Source: DATEZO01 sp035255485 | GTDB lineage: Bacteria; Pseudomonadota; Gammaproteobacteria; Burkholderiales; Burkholderiaceae_D | NCBI GenBank assembly: GCA_035255485.1 | Contig: DATEZO010000184.1 | Location: forward strand, 1 to 49,779 | Length of the DNA stretch: 49,779 bases | Direction: 5' to 3' | In this document: in pieces, positions 42,399 to 49,779 of the stretch | Numbering within the stretch: position 1 is the stretch's first letter | How the letters are laid out: each line of letters begins with the position of its first letter | Program-made: the position numbers and the translations under genes | The notes under the pieces: model-generated | Seen by the model: the letters and a program-made list of their open reading frames with translations, nothing else | What the model was told of the DNA's origin: nothing | Database searches by the model: none

Positions 42399-43886
42399 TC
42401 AATAAGTGATTTGCGCCCGCAGGCCGAGAATCCTGATCGCATCGGCGCTGCCATCGCCGCCCGGATTGCCGATGTACTGGAAGCTGGGCGACAGCTCGAA
42501 TTGCTTGTTGATGCTATAGCGGTAATACAGCTCGCCGACCCGCTCATTGGCGGCAAGATTTGCATAATTGCGGTAATCCCGGCTGGTCTTGAGCAGGCCG
42601 GCCGCCAGTCCGATGCTGTCGCCGCCGCGATTCCAGTATGCACCGTTCAATTCCGCGCCCATGGTCAAGGCGCGGTCGAATGCCACATGACCTTGCATCT
42701 GGTGTCCGTAGCGGCCGAACAGCGTGACGCCATCGCCGACGCGCTGATCGGCCGAGATGCCCCAGCCGCTATGGCGCTCTGGTTCGCTCACGCCAGCATC
42801 GAAATTACTGGCCTGCGCATTGCGCCAGGCATACATGCGATAGGTGCCGGCCAGCCCGCCGAACAGGCGCTGCTCGGTTTCGGCTTGCAACATGACCAGC
42901 GGCTTGGCCAGGGTACGCTGGTAATTCGCACCCTTCTCGCCAGCGCCGAAAATGCCAAGCGACAGGCGCCATGCCTCCGGTTTGCGGCTGGCGTTGTAGT
43001 AGGACAGGCGCAAGCCGGGCGTGAAGCCGTTGGCGTCTACCCCGATATCGCCGCCGGCATCCAGCAGAGGGTTGTGCACGAATGCCGCATTCAGGAACTG
43101 CCGGGTTTCATCGCCGGCGGCGGCATTCTGGTCGAAGAAGATGAACGGGTCCATCTTGCCGAAATTGACTTCCAGCATTTGCTTCGAGTTTGGCTTGTAG
43201 CCGCCAAACGGCAGCGGGATATCGGCCTGATACCAGGCTTGGGCCAGCACTGCAACCGAATCGTCCGGGCGCAGGCCGCCTTCCAGCTGGAAGGCGGTTG
43301 CATTCGGTTTTGCAAACAGGTTCAGGCCGTTTAGCCCCGCGCCTTGACCCAGGCGAAATTGCGCGAATACCCTGTGCTCGATATTGCCGACCGGCGCCAG
43401 CGGCAGGCTGACGAAGGCATCGCCGCGATAGTTGAGCTGGCTGGCGCTGTCCGCGACGCCGAACGGCTTTTGCGCAACCGTGGTCAGGCTGAGGCCGGCG
43501 CTAATGCCGTCGAATGCCTCCACCTTGCGGGCCGCGCCCTGCATGCTGCTTGTCTGCATTTCAACCGCCTTGAGACGCGCGGTCAGTTCCGGCTCGTTTT
43601 CGCTCAGCGTATCGGCTTCCAGGCTTTGGGCCACGCGCGCCTGCTGCTCTTCCAGCTTCTGGATGCGTTGTTCGGTAGCGCTCGCGGCAGGCGGCTGCGC
43701 TCGGCTATTCTGCAATTCCCGTTCGAGTTCGGCATTGCGCTGTTCCAGTTTTTCCATGCGCTGGTTGAGTTGCTGCACCATGCGCACCAGATCCTTCTCG
43801 GAGGGGGCGGCTGCGGCAGTATTGCCGGCGGCGCAGATCAGGGCGATTGCGGCGGCCAGCGGCTTCAGGGAAGGGCGGGAAAACAT
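42399..43886 (-). CDS. OprB-like outer-membrane porin with N-terminal coiled coil
   Basis: 495 residues. Signal peptide (LKPLAAAIALICAAGNTAAAA), then a coiled coil at about residues 30-120 (LVRMVQQLNQRMEKLEQ, ELERELQNSR, RIQKLEEQQARVAQSLE). From about 125 a beta-barrel follows, with alternating strands and a C-terminal Tyr (RAQITY), the usual outer-membrane assembly signal. The barrel resembles OprB carbohydrate porins, and the coil-plus-OprB layout recalls cyanobacterial iron-uptake porins. The coil may span the periplasm. It begins 3 bp after the P19 stop, inside the iron operon. Confidence 0.8.
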   Translation of the reverse strand: MFSRPSLKPLAAAIALICAAGNTAAAAPSEKDLVRMVQQLNQRMEKLEQRNAELERELQNSRAQPPAASATEQRIQKLEEQQARVAQSLEADTLSENEPELTARLKAVEMQTSSMQGAARKVEAFDGISAGLSLTTVAQKPFGVADSASQLNYRGDAFVSLPLAPVGNIEHRVFAQFRLGQGAGLNGLNLFAKPNATAFQLEGGLRPDDSVAVLAQAWYQADIPLPFGGYKPNSKQMLEVNFGKMDPFIFFDQNAAAGDETRQFLNAAFVHNPLLDAGGDIGVDANGFTPGLRLSYYNASRKPEAWRLSLGIFGAGEKGANYQRTLAKPLVMLQAETEQRLFGGLAGTYRMYAWRNAQASNFDAGVSEPERHSGWGISADQRVGDGVTLFGRYGHQMQGHVAFDRALTMGAELNGAYWNRGGDSIGLAAGLLKTSRDYRNYANLAANERVGELYYRYSINKQFELSPSFQYIGNPGGDGSADAIRILGLRAQITY

Positions 43887-43889
43887 GGC

Positions 43890-44447
43890 TCAATACCCGC
43901 CTTTCTTGCCGATGCCCGCGTAGGTGAAGTCATATTCCACGTCGAACGGCTTGAACCAGGGGCGCACGCCGGTCAGGCGGTCGGTATGGCGGCCGAAGTG
44001 GGCGTGCGGGTTTGCAGAGGGCGGCAGGATCGTGTATTTGACGTGGTATTTGCCCGGCCCGAACAGCTTGATGTTGTCCCCATAATGCGGCCCGTCGTTG
44101 GCTACCATCGGCATGAATTCGCCGTCGACCTTTTGCGAAGTGCCGATCTTGCTGACCTCGAATTTCACCACCAGGTACGGAATCCATGCGCCTTCCTCGA
44201 ATCCGTTGGGATTGCCGCCCAGCGCCTTGATGTCGGCTTCGATATGGATGTCGGAGTCCTCGGCTTTTTTCATCATGCCTTCCGGTTCCATGACCACCGG
44301 CTGCAGATAGACCGCCGCGATTTCCATGCCGGCCCGCTGTTGCGGCGAACCGATCGGATATTCCGTCGCATGAGCGGTGACTGCGAACGCTGTGGCGATC
44401 GCCAGTAAAAGGCATTTGGCTGGAGTGGCAACCGAATTGAGAGACAT
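43890..44447 (-). CDS. P19/FtrA-like periplasmic iron-binding protein
   Basis: 185 residues. Signal peptide cleaved near AHA-TEYP, then the Tp34/P19 fold: GMEIAAVYLQPVVMEPEGMM, DSDIHIEADIKALGG, EFMPMVANDGPHYGDNI and PHAHFGRHTDRLTG. The His, Met and Glu positions match the copper and iron site of P19/FetP. It captures ferrous iron in the periplasm, normally for an FTR1 permease. Start ATG 44447 has AGGAG five bases ahead; the frame runs to 44537 without other support. It is the first gene of the operon, 54-68 bp downstream of a Fur box. Confidence 0.9.
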   Translation of the reverse strand: MSLNSVATPAKCLLLAIATAFAVTAHATEYPIGSPQQRAGMEIAAVYLQPVVMEPEGMMKKAEDSDIHIEADIKALGGNPNGFEEGAWIPYLVVKFEVSKIGTSQKVDGEFMPMVANDGPHYGDNIKLFGPGKYHVKYTILPPSANPHAHFGRHTDRLTGVRPWFKPFDVEYDFTYAGIGKKGGY

Positions 44448-44498
44448 GAAAGCTCCTTGGAAATGAGGATATGGAATAGGGGGTAAGCTCTGAATGCA

Positions 44499-44517
44499 AA
44501 TGATAACAGTTATCATT
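44499..44517. promoter_or_regulatory. Fur box upstream of the iron operon
   Basis: TGATAAC-A-GTTATCA (44501-44515) is a perfect 7-1-7 palindrome with AA before and TT after. It differs from the Fur consensus TGATAAT-N-ATTATCA at one base per half. It lies about 55 bp upstream of the P19 start, so the operon is probably repressed by iron-loaded Fur. Confidence 0.88.
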
Positions 44518-44747
44518 ACCGATGTGTTGTAAAGCAAAAAATATTTGTAGGAATTTTTATTCGAACAGGGAAATTTTCATCGGACGATGCCGGCTGTATG
44601 TCCGGATCGCTGGTCTGCTTTACGTGATTTCACGACTTTCGCGGAAATCCCCCGCTGTTGTTTTTGTGCTCCTGCGTCGGGCTGTATGATTGATGTGGCA
44701 GAAACGGCAGGTCAGCCAGCACCCAGCCGGAAAATACAATCAATATT

Positions 44748-44949
44748 TGGAGTATAGGTAAAAAAACGCTAAATTCGTAATACTTACGAGGCTTTTCTAA
44801 AATACATATAGGTGTATGTACGGCGGCTGCAGTGCGCGCCAGGGTTGCCCAGGCGTTGTCGAACCGGTGCGGGCAAGGTATTTTGCCGAAGCAAGCCGGT
44901 AAGACGTAGTGGACAGGCGGGAAGGGCCGCAGGCTGAAAAAGCCTGCGG
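44748..44949 (+). repeat. Intergenic element copy C (long form) of a three-copy family
   Basis: Head GAGTAT (44750) to AAATAC (44805), 56 nt, holding TCGTAA-TAC-TTACGA at 44775-44789. This hairpin matches the size of copy A's but has different bases. After it come TACATA/TATGTA, then GCTGCAG (44826-44832) and GGGTTG (44842-44847) as in copy A. The tail block GCAGGCTGAAAAAGC (44929-44943) is inside the hairpin CCGCAGGCT-GAAAA-AGCCTGCGG (44927-44949). The tail faces the M48 3' end, where the hairpin could also terminate that minus-strand gene. Confidence 0.65.
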
Positions 44950-44966
44950 TGGTGTTTTGTCAGTCT

Positions 44967-46064
44967 TCAGGGACTCAGCGGTTTGCCGGCAGCCTTTTTG
45001 TGCTTGATGGCCGCAAGGGTTTTGCTGATAGCCTCCAGGCGCTGCTTGACCGATGGATGGATTGCGTTATAGCCATTCAGTGTGGCGGCGGGATATTGGC
45101 TTGCCATTCTCTGCCAGAATGCCGGTGCCTGTTCAATGCTGTAGCCGGCGCGCGCTGCCATGTAGAGCGCCAGCGTATCGGCGGCCGTATCCATTGCCTG
45201 CGGCATGGGCTTGATGCCCGACATGCCGGTCATGCCGTTCAGGTCGGGATGCATGCGGATCAGATTATCGATGATGCCGCCGACGGTGGCACTCATGCGC
45301 TGTTTTTGCGGATGCGCCAATGCATTGTGCGCCATTTCCCTGGCCAGCACGTAGGCCAGTTCTTCATCCGAACGGACGAAATCGAGCATGCCCCGCGTGA
45401 TCATCATGCGATGGCCGTCTGCATATGCGTTCACCTGGTCGGTATTGCCGAGTTCGATGGCGAATGCGCACGCATGCGTCAGCGGAACGTTGAGCGCCAG
45501 ATTTGCCCCGCCCCGTTCCAGCGACAGCTTGACGCCGGCCTTGCCGTTGACAAGCGGCGCCAGGATCGACGCCGCCTCGCGTTCGGCGTTCTGCCCTTGC
45601 GGCAGCGGCTTGTCCTCGACCGAGACCAAACCATCGCCGAGCCGCACGCCGGCCTTGGCTGCGCTGCTGCCGGCCAGAACGCCCATCACCTGCAGCCGGT
45701 CATTCAAGCCCAATACCTGATGTGCGGCTTCGATGAATTCGGCTGAATACGAATACTTGTTCTTGGCGGTGAATCCAAGCAGGTTACGGGCATTGCCCTT
45801 GCATAAATCGGTATTGTTGACAAGCAGCGGTGCGCCGACGCGATACAGGCGATCCTGCAGGGATACCAGCGTGCGGAGCGCTTCCTGTTCGGCGGTGCTG
45901 ACTGGCGGCGCGGCAATGGCCGGCCGCGCCGGTGCGGGAGACGGGCCGGGCTGGATTTGCGTGGCACATGCAGCCAGCAACGATATGACGCCCGGAAGCG
46001 CACACCGCACGATGCCGGCAATCGGTTTCAGACAGGATTCGACGGTATGCCGCATGCTGTGCAT
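44967..46064 (-). CDS. Degenerate M48/PDZ lipoprotein
   Basis: 365 residues. The N-terminal signal has a lipobox SLLAAC (Cys near 33), and a PDZ-like domain (RLQVMGVLAGSSAAKAGVRLGD) is inserted before the M48-like region. The HExxH site is replaced by R242-E-M-A-H246 within YVLAREMAHNALAH. The first zinc-binding His is an Arg (codon AGG, several changes from a His codon), so hydrolysis is unlikely. Many relatives have HELAH here. It may be a pseudoprotease chaperone or sensor. A ribosome site GAAGGGA precedes the ATG. Confidence 0.78.
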   Translation of the reverse strand: MHSMRHTVESCLKPIAGIVRCALPGVISLLAACATQIQPGPSPAPARPAIAAPPVSTAEQEALRTLVSLQDRLYRVGAPLLVNNTDLCKGNARNLLGFTAKNKYSYSAEFIEAAHQVLGLNDRLQVMGVLAGSSAAKAGVRLGDGLVSVEDKPLPQGQNAEREAASILAPLVNGKAGVKLSLERGGANLALNVPLTHACAFAIELGNTDQVNAYADGHRMMITRGMLDFVRSDEELAYVLAREMAHNALAHPQKQRMSATVGGIIDNLIRMHPDLNGMTGMSGIKPMPQAMDTAADTLALYMAARAGYSIEQAPAFWQRMASQYPAATLNGYNAIHPSVKQRLEAISKTLAAIKHKKAAGKPLSP

Positions 46065-46082
46065 AAAATTCCCTTTCTTCTA

Positions 46083-46529
46083 TTATTTGCCAGTGCTGCC
46101 AAACCCCCCCGCACCGCGTTCGCTGGCGTCAAAGTCGGTGACGATATTGAATCCGACCTGCAATACGGGGACGATGACCAGTTGGGCCAGCCGTTCCATT
46201 GGTTGCAGCGTGAATTCGGCATGGCCCCGGTTCCAGGTCGAGACCATGAGTTGCCCCTGGTAATCGGAGTCGATCAACCCGACTAAGTTCCCCAGGACAA
46301 TACCGTGCTTGTGTCCCATGCCGCTGCGCGGCAGGATCATTGCCGCATAGCCGGGATTGGCAAGATGGATCGCCAGTCCGGTCGGGACCAGATGGGTTTC
46401 CCCCGGCTGGATGGTCAGCGGCGCATCGATGCACGCGCGCAGATCCAGGCCGGCACTGCCGATGGTCGCGTAGGCCGGCATCTGCTCTTTCATGCGCGGA
46501 TCGAGAATCTTGATATCGATGGTTTTCAT
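46083..46529 (-). CDS. dut: Deoxyuridine 5'-triphosphate nucleotidohydrolase
   Basis: 148 residues of trimeric dUTPase with all five motifs: AGLDLRA, LPRSG, GLIDSDYQGQ, the RLAQLVI strand and the C-terminal ERGAGGFGSTGK arm that closes on the active site. It converts dUTP to dUMP, keeping uracil out of DNA. It follows coaBC on the same strand after about 94 bp, the widely conserved coaBC-dut arrangement. Confidence 0.95.
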   Translation of the reverse strand: MKTIDIKILDPRMKEQMPAYATIGSAGLDLRACIDAPLTIQPGETHLVPTGLAIHLANPGYAAMILPRSGMGHKHGIVLGNLVGLIDSDYQGQLMVSTWNRGHAEFTLQPMERLAQLVIVPVLQVGFNIVTDFDASERGAGGFGSTGK

Positions 46530-46623
46530 AAATGGATTACGATGATTTGCTTCTGTATCTCTGCAACGGGATTTCAGTATTTTCGATATTCCACCGCGGT
46601 GCTATGGAGATGGCCACGCCAAT

Positions 46624-47814
46624 TCATAACCGCCGGGCAATCTCGGCCACCAGCTCCCGCGCCAGATGCTGTTTTTCCCCGCGCGGCAATGGCGTGTGGC
46701 CGTGCTCGTCGAACAGCACCAGCTCATTGTCGTCCATGCCGAATGTGCGATGGCCGATATTGCCTACCAGCAGAGGAATGTTCTTCTTCCTGCGCTTGGC
46801 TTCGCCGTACTGCAGCAGATTTTCGGATTCGGCGGCAAAACCGACGCAGTAGGGCCGATCCGGCAACGACGCGACCGCGGCGAGAATATCCGGATTTTGC
46901 TCGAACTGGAGTTGCGGCAGGTCGCCTTCGGCATTTTTTTTCAGCTTCTGCGCGCTGGCATTGGCAACGCGCCAATCGGCGACTGCGGCGACTGCGATGA
47001 AAACATCCTGCGCACCGGCCTGAGACATCACGACGTCATGCATCTGCTCGGCTGTATGCACGTTGATGCGATGCACGCCGCAAGGCGTCGGCAGCGCGGT
47101 CGGGCCGGACACCAGTACGACTTCCGCGCCTGCTTCGCGTGCGGCACGCGCAATGGCATAGCCCATCTTGCCGGACGACAGGTTGGTGATGCCGCGCACC
47201 GGATCGATCGGCTCGAAAGTCGGGCCGGCGGTAATCAGGATGCGCTTTCCGGCCAGGATTTTCGGCTGGAATACCGCGATGATTTCTTCCAGCAACTGCT
47301 CCGGCTCCAGCATGCGGCCCATGCCGGTCTCGCCGCATGCCTGTTCGCCCGCATCCGGGCCCAGGATGCCGATGCGATCCGCCTTGAGCTGCGCGGCATT
47401 GCGCTGGGTGGCGGGATTCAGCCACATTTCGACATTCATCGCCGGCGCGATCAGCAGCGGCATGCTTACCGGGCGCGCCAGGCAGAGCGTCGACAGCAAA
47501 TCGTCGCAGCCACCGTGCGCCAGCTTGGACATGAAGTCGGCGGAGCAGGGTGCGATGACGATGGCGTCGGCGTGGCGGGTCAGGTCAATATGCGCCATGT
47601 TGTTGCCGATCCGCGCATCCCACTGGTCGGTGTAGACGCTGCGGCCGGACAGGGCCTGCATGGTGACCGGCGTGATGAATTGCGTCGCCGCCTGCGTCAT
47701 CACGACTTGCACCGATGCGCCGGCCCTGGCCAGCGCACGCGTCAGCTCGGCCGCCTTGTAACAGGCGATGCCGCCGCTCAAGCCCAGTACGATTTTCTTG
47801 CCGGCGAGATCCAT
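46624..47814 (-). CDS. coaBC: Bifunctional phosphopantothenoylcysteine decarboxylase/synthetase
   Basis: 396 residues fused from the FMN-binding decarboxylase half (LGLSGGIACYKAAELTR, LIAPAMNVEMW) and the CTP-dependent synthetase half (TAGPTFEPIDPVRGITNLSSGKMG), together making 4'-phosphopantetheine for coenzyme A. Start ATG 47814 fits. It lies between lspA and dut on the minus strand. Confidence 0.95.
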   Translation of the reverse strand: MDLAGKKIVLGLSGGIACYKAAELTRALARAGASVQVVMTQAATQFITPVTMQALSGRSVYTDQWDARIGNNMAHIDLTRHADAIVIAPCSADFMSKLAHGGCDDLLSTLCLARPVSMPLLIAPAMNVEMWLNPATQRNAAQLKADRIGILGPDAGEQACGETGMGRMLEPEQLLEEIIAVFQPKILAGKRILITAGPTFEPIDPVRGITNLSSGKMGYAIARAAREAGAEVVLVSGPTALPTPCGVHRINVHTAEQMHDVVMSQAGAQDVFIAVAAVADWRVANASAQKLKKNAEGDLPQLQFEQNPDILAAVASLPDRPYCVGFAAESENLLQYGEAKRRKKNIPLLVGNIGHRTFGMDDNELVLFDEHGHTPLPRGEKQHLARELVAEIARRL

Positions 47815-47866
47815 GCAAGCTCCTGAAGTAATGTCGCGCGCCAGTGTAGCAGGTTAATCTTGCCGG

Positions 47867-48370
47867 TCACTTATTGACGCGCCGCAGCTCATCGATGATG
47901 AACAATGCCGCGCCGATGCAGATCGCACTGTCGGCAACATTGAAGGCGGGCCAATGCCAGTTGAGCGAATGCAGATCCAGGAAATCGATCACGTGGCCGT
48001 AAAGCGAGCGGTCGATCAGATTGCCGAGCGCACCGCCCAGGATCAGCGCCAGAGCCCAGCAGAACATGCGCTGTCCCGCATGGCGTTTCAACAGGAACAG
48101 AATGAAGAGCGCTGCGCCAATGCCGATCGCCGTGAACAGATAGCGCTGCCAGCCCGATTCCGCGGCAAGGAAGCTGAAAGCCGCGCCTTTGTTATGCACC
48201 AGGACCAGATTGAAAAACGAGGTGACCGGCCAGGATTCGCCGTAAGCGAGCAACCGGGTAATCGTGATCTTGGTAACTTGGTCGAGCAGGACCACAATGG
48301 CTGCGATGCCCAGCCATGGGGCCATGCCGGCGCTGGGAGAAGAGGAGAAGCGATTCTTTTTGGATGCCAT
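47867..48370 (-). CDS. lspA: Lipoprotein signal peptidase II
   Basis: 167 residues with four membrane helices and the two catalytic aspartates in NLIDRSLYGHVIDFLDLH and FNVADSAICIG. It removes the signal peptide from prolipoproteins such as those at 24945 and 44967. The frame is open to 48394, but the start at 48370 (ASKKNRFSSSPS) is preferred because the longer form would begin inside a repeat palindrome. It sits downstream of ileS, the usual ileS-lspA order. Confidence 0.93.
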   Translation of the reverse strand: MASKKNRFSSSPSAGMAPWLGIAAIVVLLDQVTKITITRLLAYGESWPVTSFFNLVLVHNKGAAFSFLAAESGWQRYLFTAIGIGAALFILFLLKRHAGQRMFCWALALILGGALGNLIDRSLYGHVIDFLDLHSLNWHWPAFNVADSAICIGAALFIIDELRRVNK

Positions 48371-48392
48371 GTTTTTCAGATCCTGCGATGTC

Positions 48393-48412
48393 ATTCCGGC
48401 AAATGCCGGAAT
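48393..48412. repeat. REP-like palindrome between ileS and lspA
   Basis: ATTCCGGCA-AA-TGCCGGAAT, a 9 bp perfect inverted repeat flanked by TGTC and CCAG. This CATTCCGGC-type palindrome is a widely dispersed repeat in proteobacteria. Confidence 0.6.
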
Positions 48413-48470
48413 CCAGTGAATGTATCAGCGCCGCGATATTCCGGCTCTCATCGGAATTGACGGCGCAAGC

Positions 48471-49779
48471 TCAAGCGAATTGATGCGCTTCACCATTGCC
48501 GAACAGGTTGCTGACGCAACGTCCGCAAAGGCCTGGATGTTCGGCATGCGATCCGACATCGGCGCGATAGTGCCAGCAGCGTTCGCATTTCTGCTCGCCC
48601 GACGGCGTGACGAGTACCGCTTCCTGATCGGCGGAGGCGACTTTCGTCACCTTCGCCTGCGAGGTGATCAGCACGAACTTCAGATCGTCGCCCAGGCTGT
48701 TCAGCAGATCGAATTTCTCGCCAGCGGCCTTGATCTCGACTTCCGCCTGCAGCGACGAGCCGATCTTGCCGGCGATGCGCACTTCTTCCAGTTGCTTCAG
48801 CACCTCGGCACGGATCTCGCGCAAGGCCGCGTATTTGCCCAGCAAGGCCGCGCCGTCGGTCACCTCTGGCAACGCGTAATAGGTTTGCGTGAAAATCGTC
48901 TCGTCGCTGGTCGCATAGGCGTCCTTGCCGGCGAACACTGCCCAGGCTTCCTCGACGGTGAATGACAGGATCGGCGCCATCACGCGCAGCAAGGACTGCG
49001 TGATATGCCAGATCGCGGTCTGTGCCGAACGGCGCGCCGCCGAGGTCGTGCCGCTGGTGTACAGGCGGTCCTTCAGGATATCGAGATAGAACCCGCCCAG
49101 GTCTTCCGAGCAGTACATCTGCAGCTTGGCGACTACCGGATGGAATTCATAACCGTCGTAATGTTGCAGGATATCCGCCTGCATTTCCGCCATGCGCGCG
49201 ATGGCGTAGCGGTCGATTTCCAGCAGATCGGCCACCGGGACGGCATCTTGCGCCGGATCGAAGTCGGATGTGTTGGCCAGCAGGAAGCGCAGCGTGTTGC
49301 GGATGCGGCGGTACGCTTCGGTGACGCGCTTCAAGATCTCGTCCGAGATCGACAGCTCGCCCGAATAGTCGGTGGATGCCACCCACAGGCGCAGGATGTC
49401 GGCGCCCAGCGTGTCGGACACCTTTTGCGGCGCGACCACGTTGCCTTTCGACTTCGACATCTTCTTGCCTTCGCCATCGACCACGAAGCCGTGCGTGAGC
49501 AGGGCATCGTAGGGGGCGCGGCCGTTCAGCATCGACGACACCAAGAGCGACGAATGGAACCAGCCGCGATGCTGGTCCGAGCCCTCCAGGTACAGGTCGG
49601 CCGGAAAGCGCGCTTCCTCGGCATGCGAGCCGCGCAGCACGGTCTGGTGGGTGGAGCCGGAATCGAACCAGACGTCGAGCGTATCCCTGTTCTTCACATA
49701 CTGGTCGGCGTCCGCACCCAGCAACTCCTTCGGATCGAGCGCTTGCCATGCCTCGATGCCGCTCTTTTCCACCCGTTGG
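48471..49779 (-). CDS. ileS: Isoleucyl-tRNA synthetase, 3' part (cut by window edge)
   Basis: About 435 C-terminal residues of IleRS; the start lies beyond the window end. The ATP-binding KMSKS loop (KKMSKSKGN) is present, followed by the anticodon-binding helices and a C-terminal zinc finger CERCWHYRADVG with a second CGRC pair, typical of bacterial IleRS. The frame continues upstream of the GTG at 49772 to the window edge, so that GTG is not the true start. It precedes lspA on the same strand with about 100 bp between, holding a REP-like palindrome. Confidence 0.95.
   Translation of the reverse strand, partial: QRVEKSGIEAWQALDPKELLGADADQYVKNRDTLDVWFDSGSTHQTVLRGSHAEEARFPADLYLEGSDQHRGWFHSSLLVSSMLNGRAPYDALLTHGFVVDGEGKKMSKSKGNVVAPQKVSDTLGADILRLWVASTDYSGELSISDEILKRVTEAYRRIRNTLRFLLANTSDFDPAQDAVPVADLLEIDRYAIARMAEMQADILQHYDGYEFHPVVAKLQMYCSEDLGGFYLDILKDRLYTSGTTSAARRSAQTAIWHITQSLLRVMAPILSFTVEEAWAVFAGKDAYATSDETIFTQTYYALPEVTDGAALLGKYAALREIRAEVLKQLEEVRIAGKIGSSLQAEVEIKAAGEKFDLLNSLGDDLKFVLITSQAKVTKVASADQEAVLVTPSGEQKCERCWHYRADVGSHAEHPGLCGRCVSNLFGNGEAHQFA

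Larger units (their letters stand above)
44448..44966. other. 519 bp intergenic region between M48 gene and iron operon
   Basis: No gene recognised. It carries the ribosome site and Fur box for the iron operon at its left end, element copy C in the middle, and the GC-rich hairpin of the copy C tail just before the M48 stop. Confidence 0.6.

Noticed and set aside
46666..47826. 386-residue plus-strand frame opposite coaBC
   Set aside because: Antisense shadow from high third-position GC; coaBC on the other strand has all motifs.

Overview
The window looks like the chromosome of a Burkholderiales bacterium, most likely an Oxalobacteraceae relative (Herminiimonas/Herbaspirillum/Collimonas-like). 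This rests on recognised gene families and local order (parC-parE, nth-rsxB, lspA-coaBC-dut beside ileS, an intracellular PHB depolymerase plus phasin, the Gcr-type membrane 'recombinase' beside two small cytochromes c), on moderately high GC and on AT-rich intergenic spacers. No search was run, so the taxonomy is inference. I saw no tRNA, rRNA or CRISPR array.

Layout. 1-1027: two insertion-sequence remnants (end of an IS630-type transposase, then an internally deleted IS4-type element). 1276-3501: an RTX metalloprotease with an unusual domain order. 3541-7907: topoisomerase IV (parC, parE). 8146-10801: a MoxR AAA+ ATPase / VWA module with a GNAT gene between. 10933-13929: Gcr-family membrane protein and two cytochromes c. 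14168-16920: DUF1841, RutE-like reductase, nth and rsxB. 17049-20468: phaZ, ferredoxin-NADP reductase and fdxA. 20982-24470: lutC, a Na+/H+ antiporter, a 2-hydroxyacid dehydrogenase and a PHA-system protein. 24537-29292: acyl-CoA-binding protein, a small lipoprotein, FKBP isomerase, an EI24 membrane protein and a large DUF349 protein. 29387-33828: phasin, EamA transporter, thioesterase, nitroreductase and PBP7-type endopeptidase. 34226-37744: IclR regulator divergent from lutA-lutB, then dgkA. 37734-40348: reverse transsulfuration pair. 40601-44447: a Fur-box-preceded iron operon (P19, OprB-like porin, cupredoxin, polyferredoxin). 44967-49779: degenerate M48 protein, dut, coaBC, lspA and the 3' part of ileS.

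How genes work together. PHB metabolism is spread over the window (phaZ, phaP, PHA-system protein, ACBP); phaP has a clear sigma70 promoter with two TGCGGTGCA sites. Lactate oxidation is split: lutAB sits beside an IclR regulator while lutC is about 14 kb away. The iron operon looks like FtrABCD, but the FTR1 permease (FtrC) is absent and an outer-membrane porin is present.

The least explained signal is a three-copy intergenic family (14031-14140, 33907-34150, 44748-44949). All copies are in the same orientation, and each abuts the 3' end of a minus-strand gene. They share a 56-57 nt AT-rich head (GAGTAT ... AAAATAC) whose central hairpin is kept in two copies with different bases, and a tail block GCAGGCYGRAAAAGC. 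I do not recognise it; it could be a structured RNA family or a miniature repeat element.
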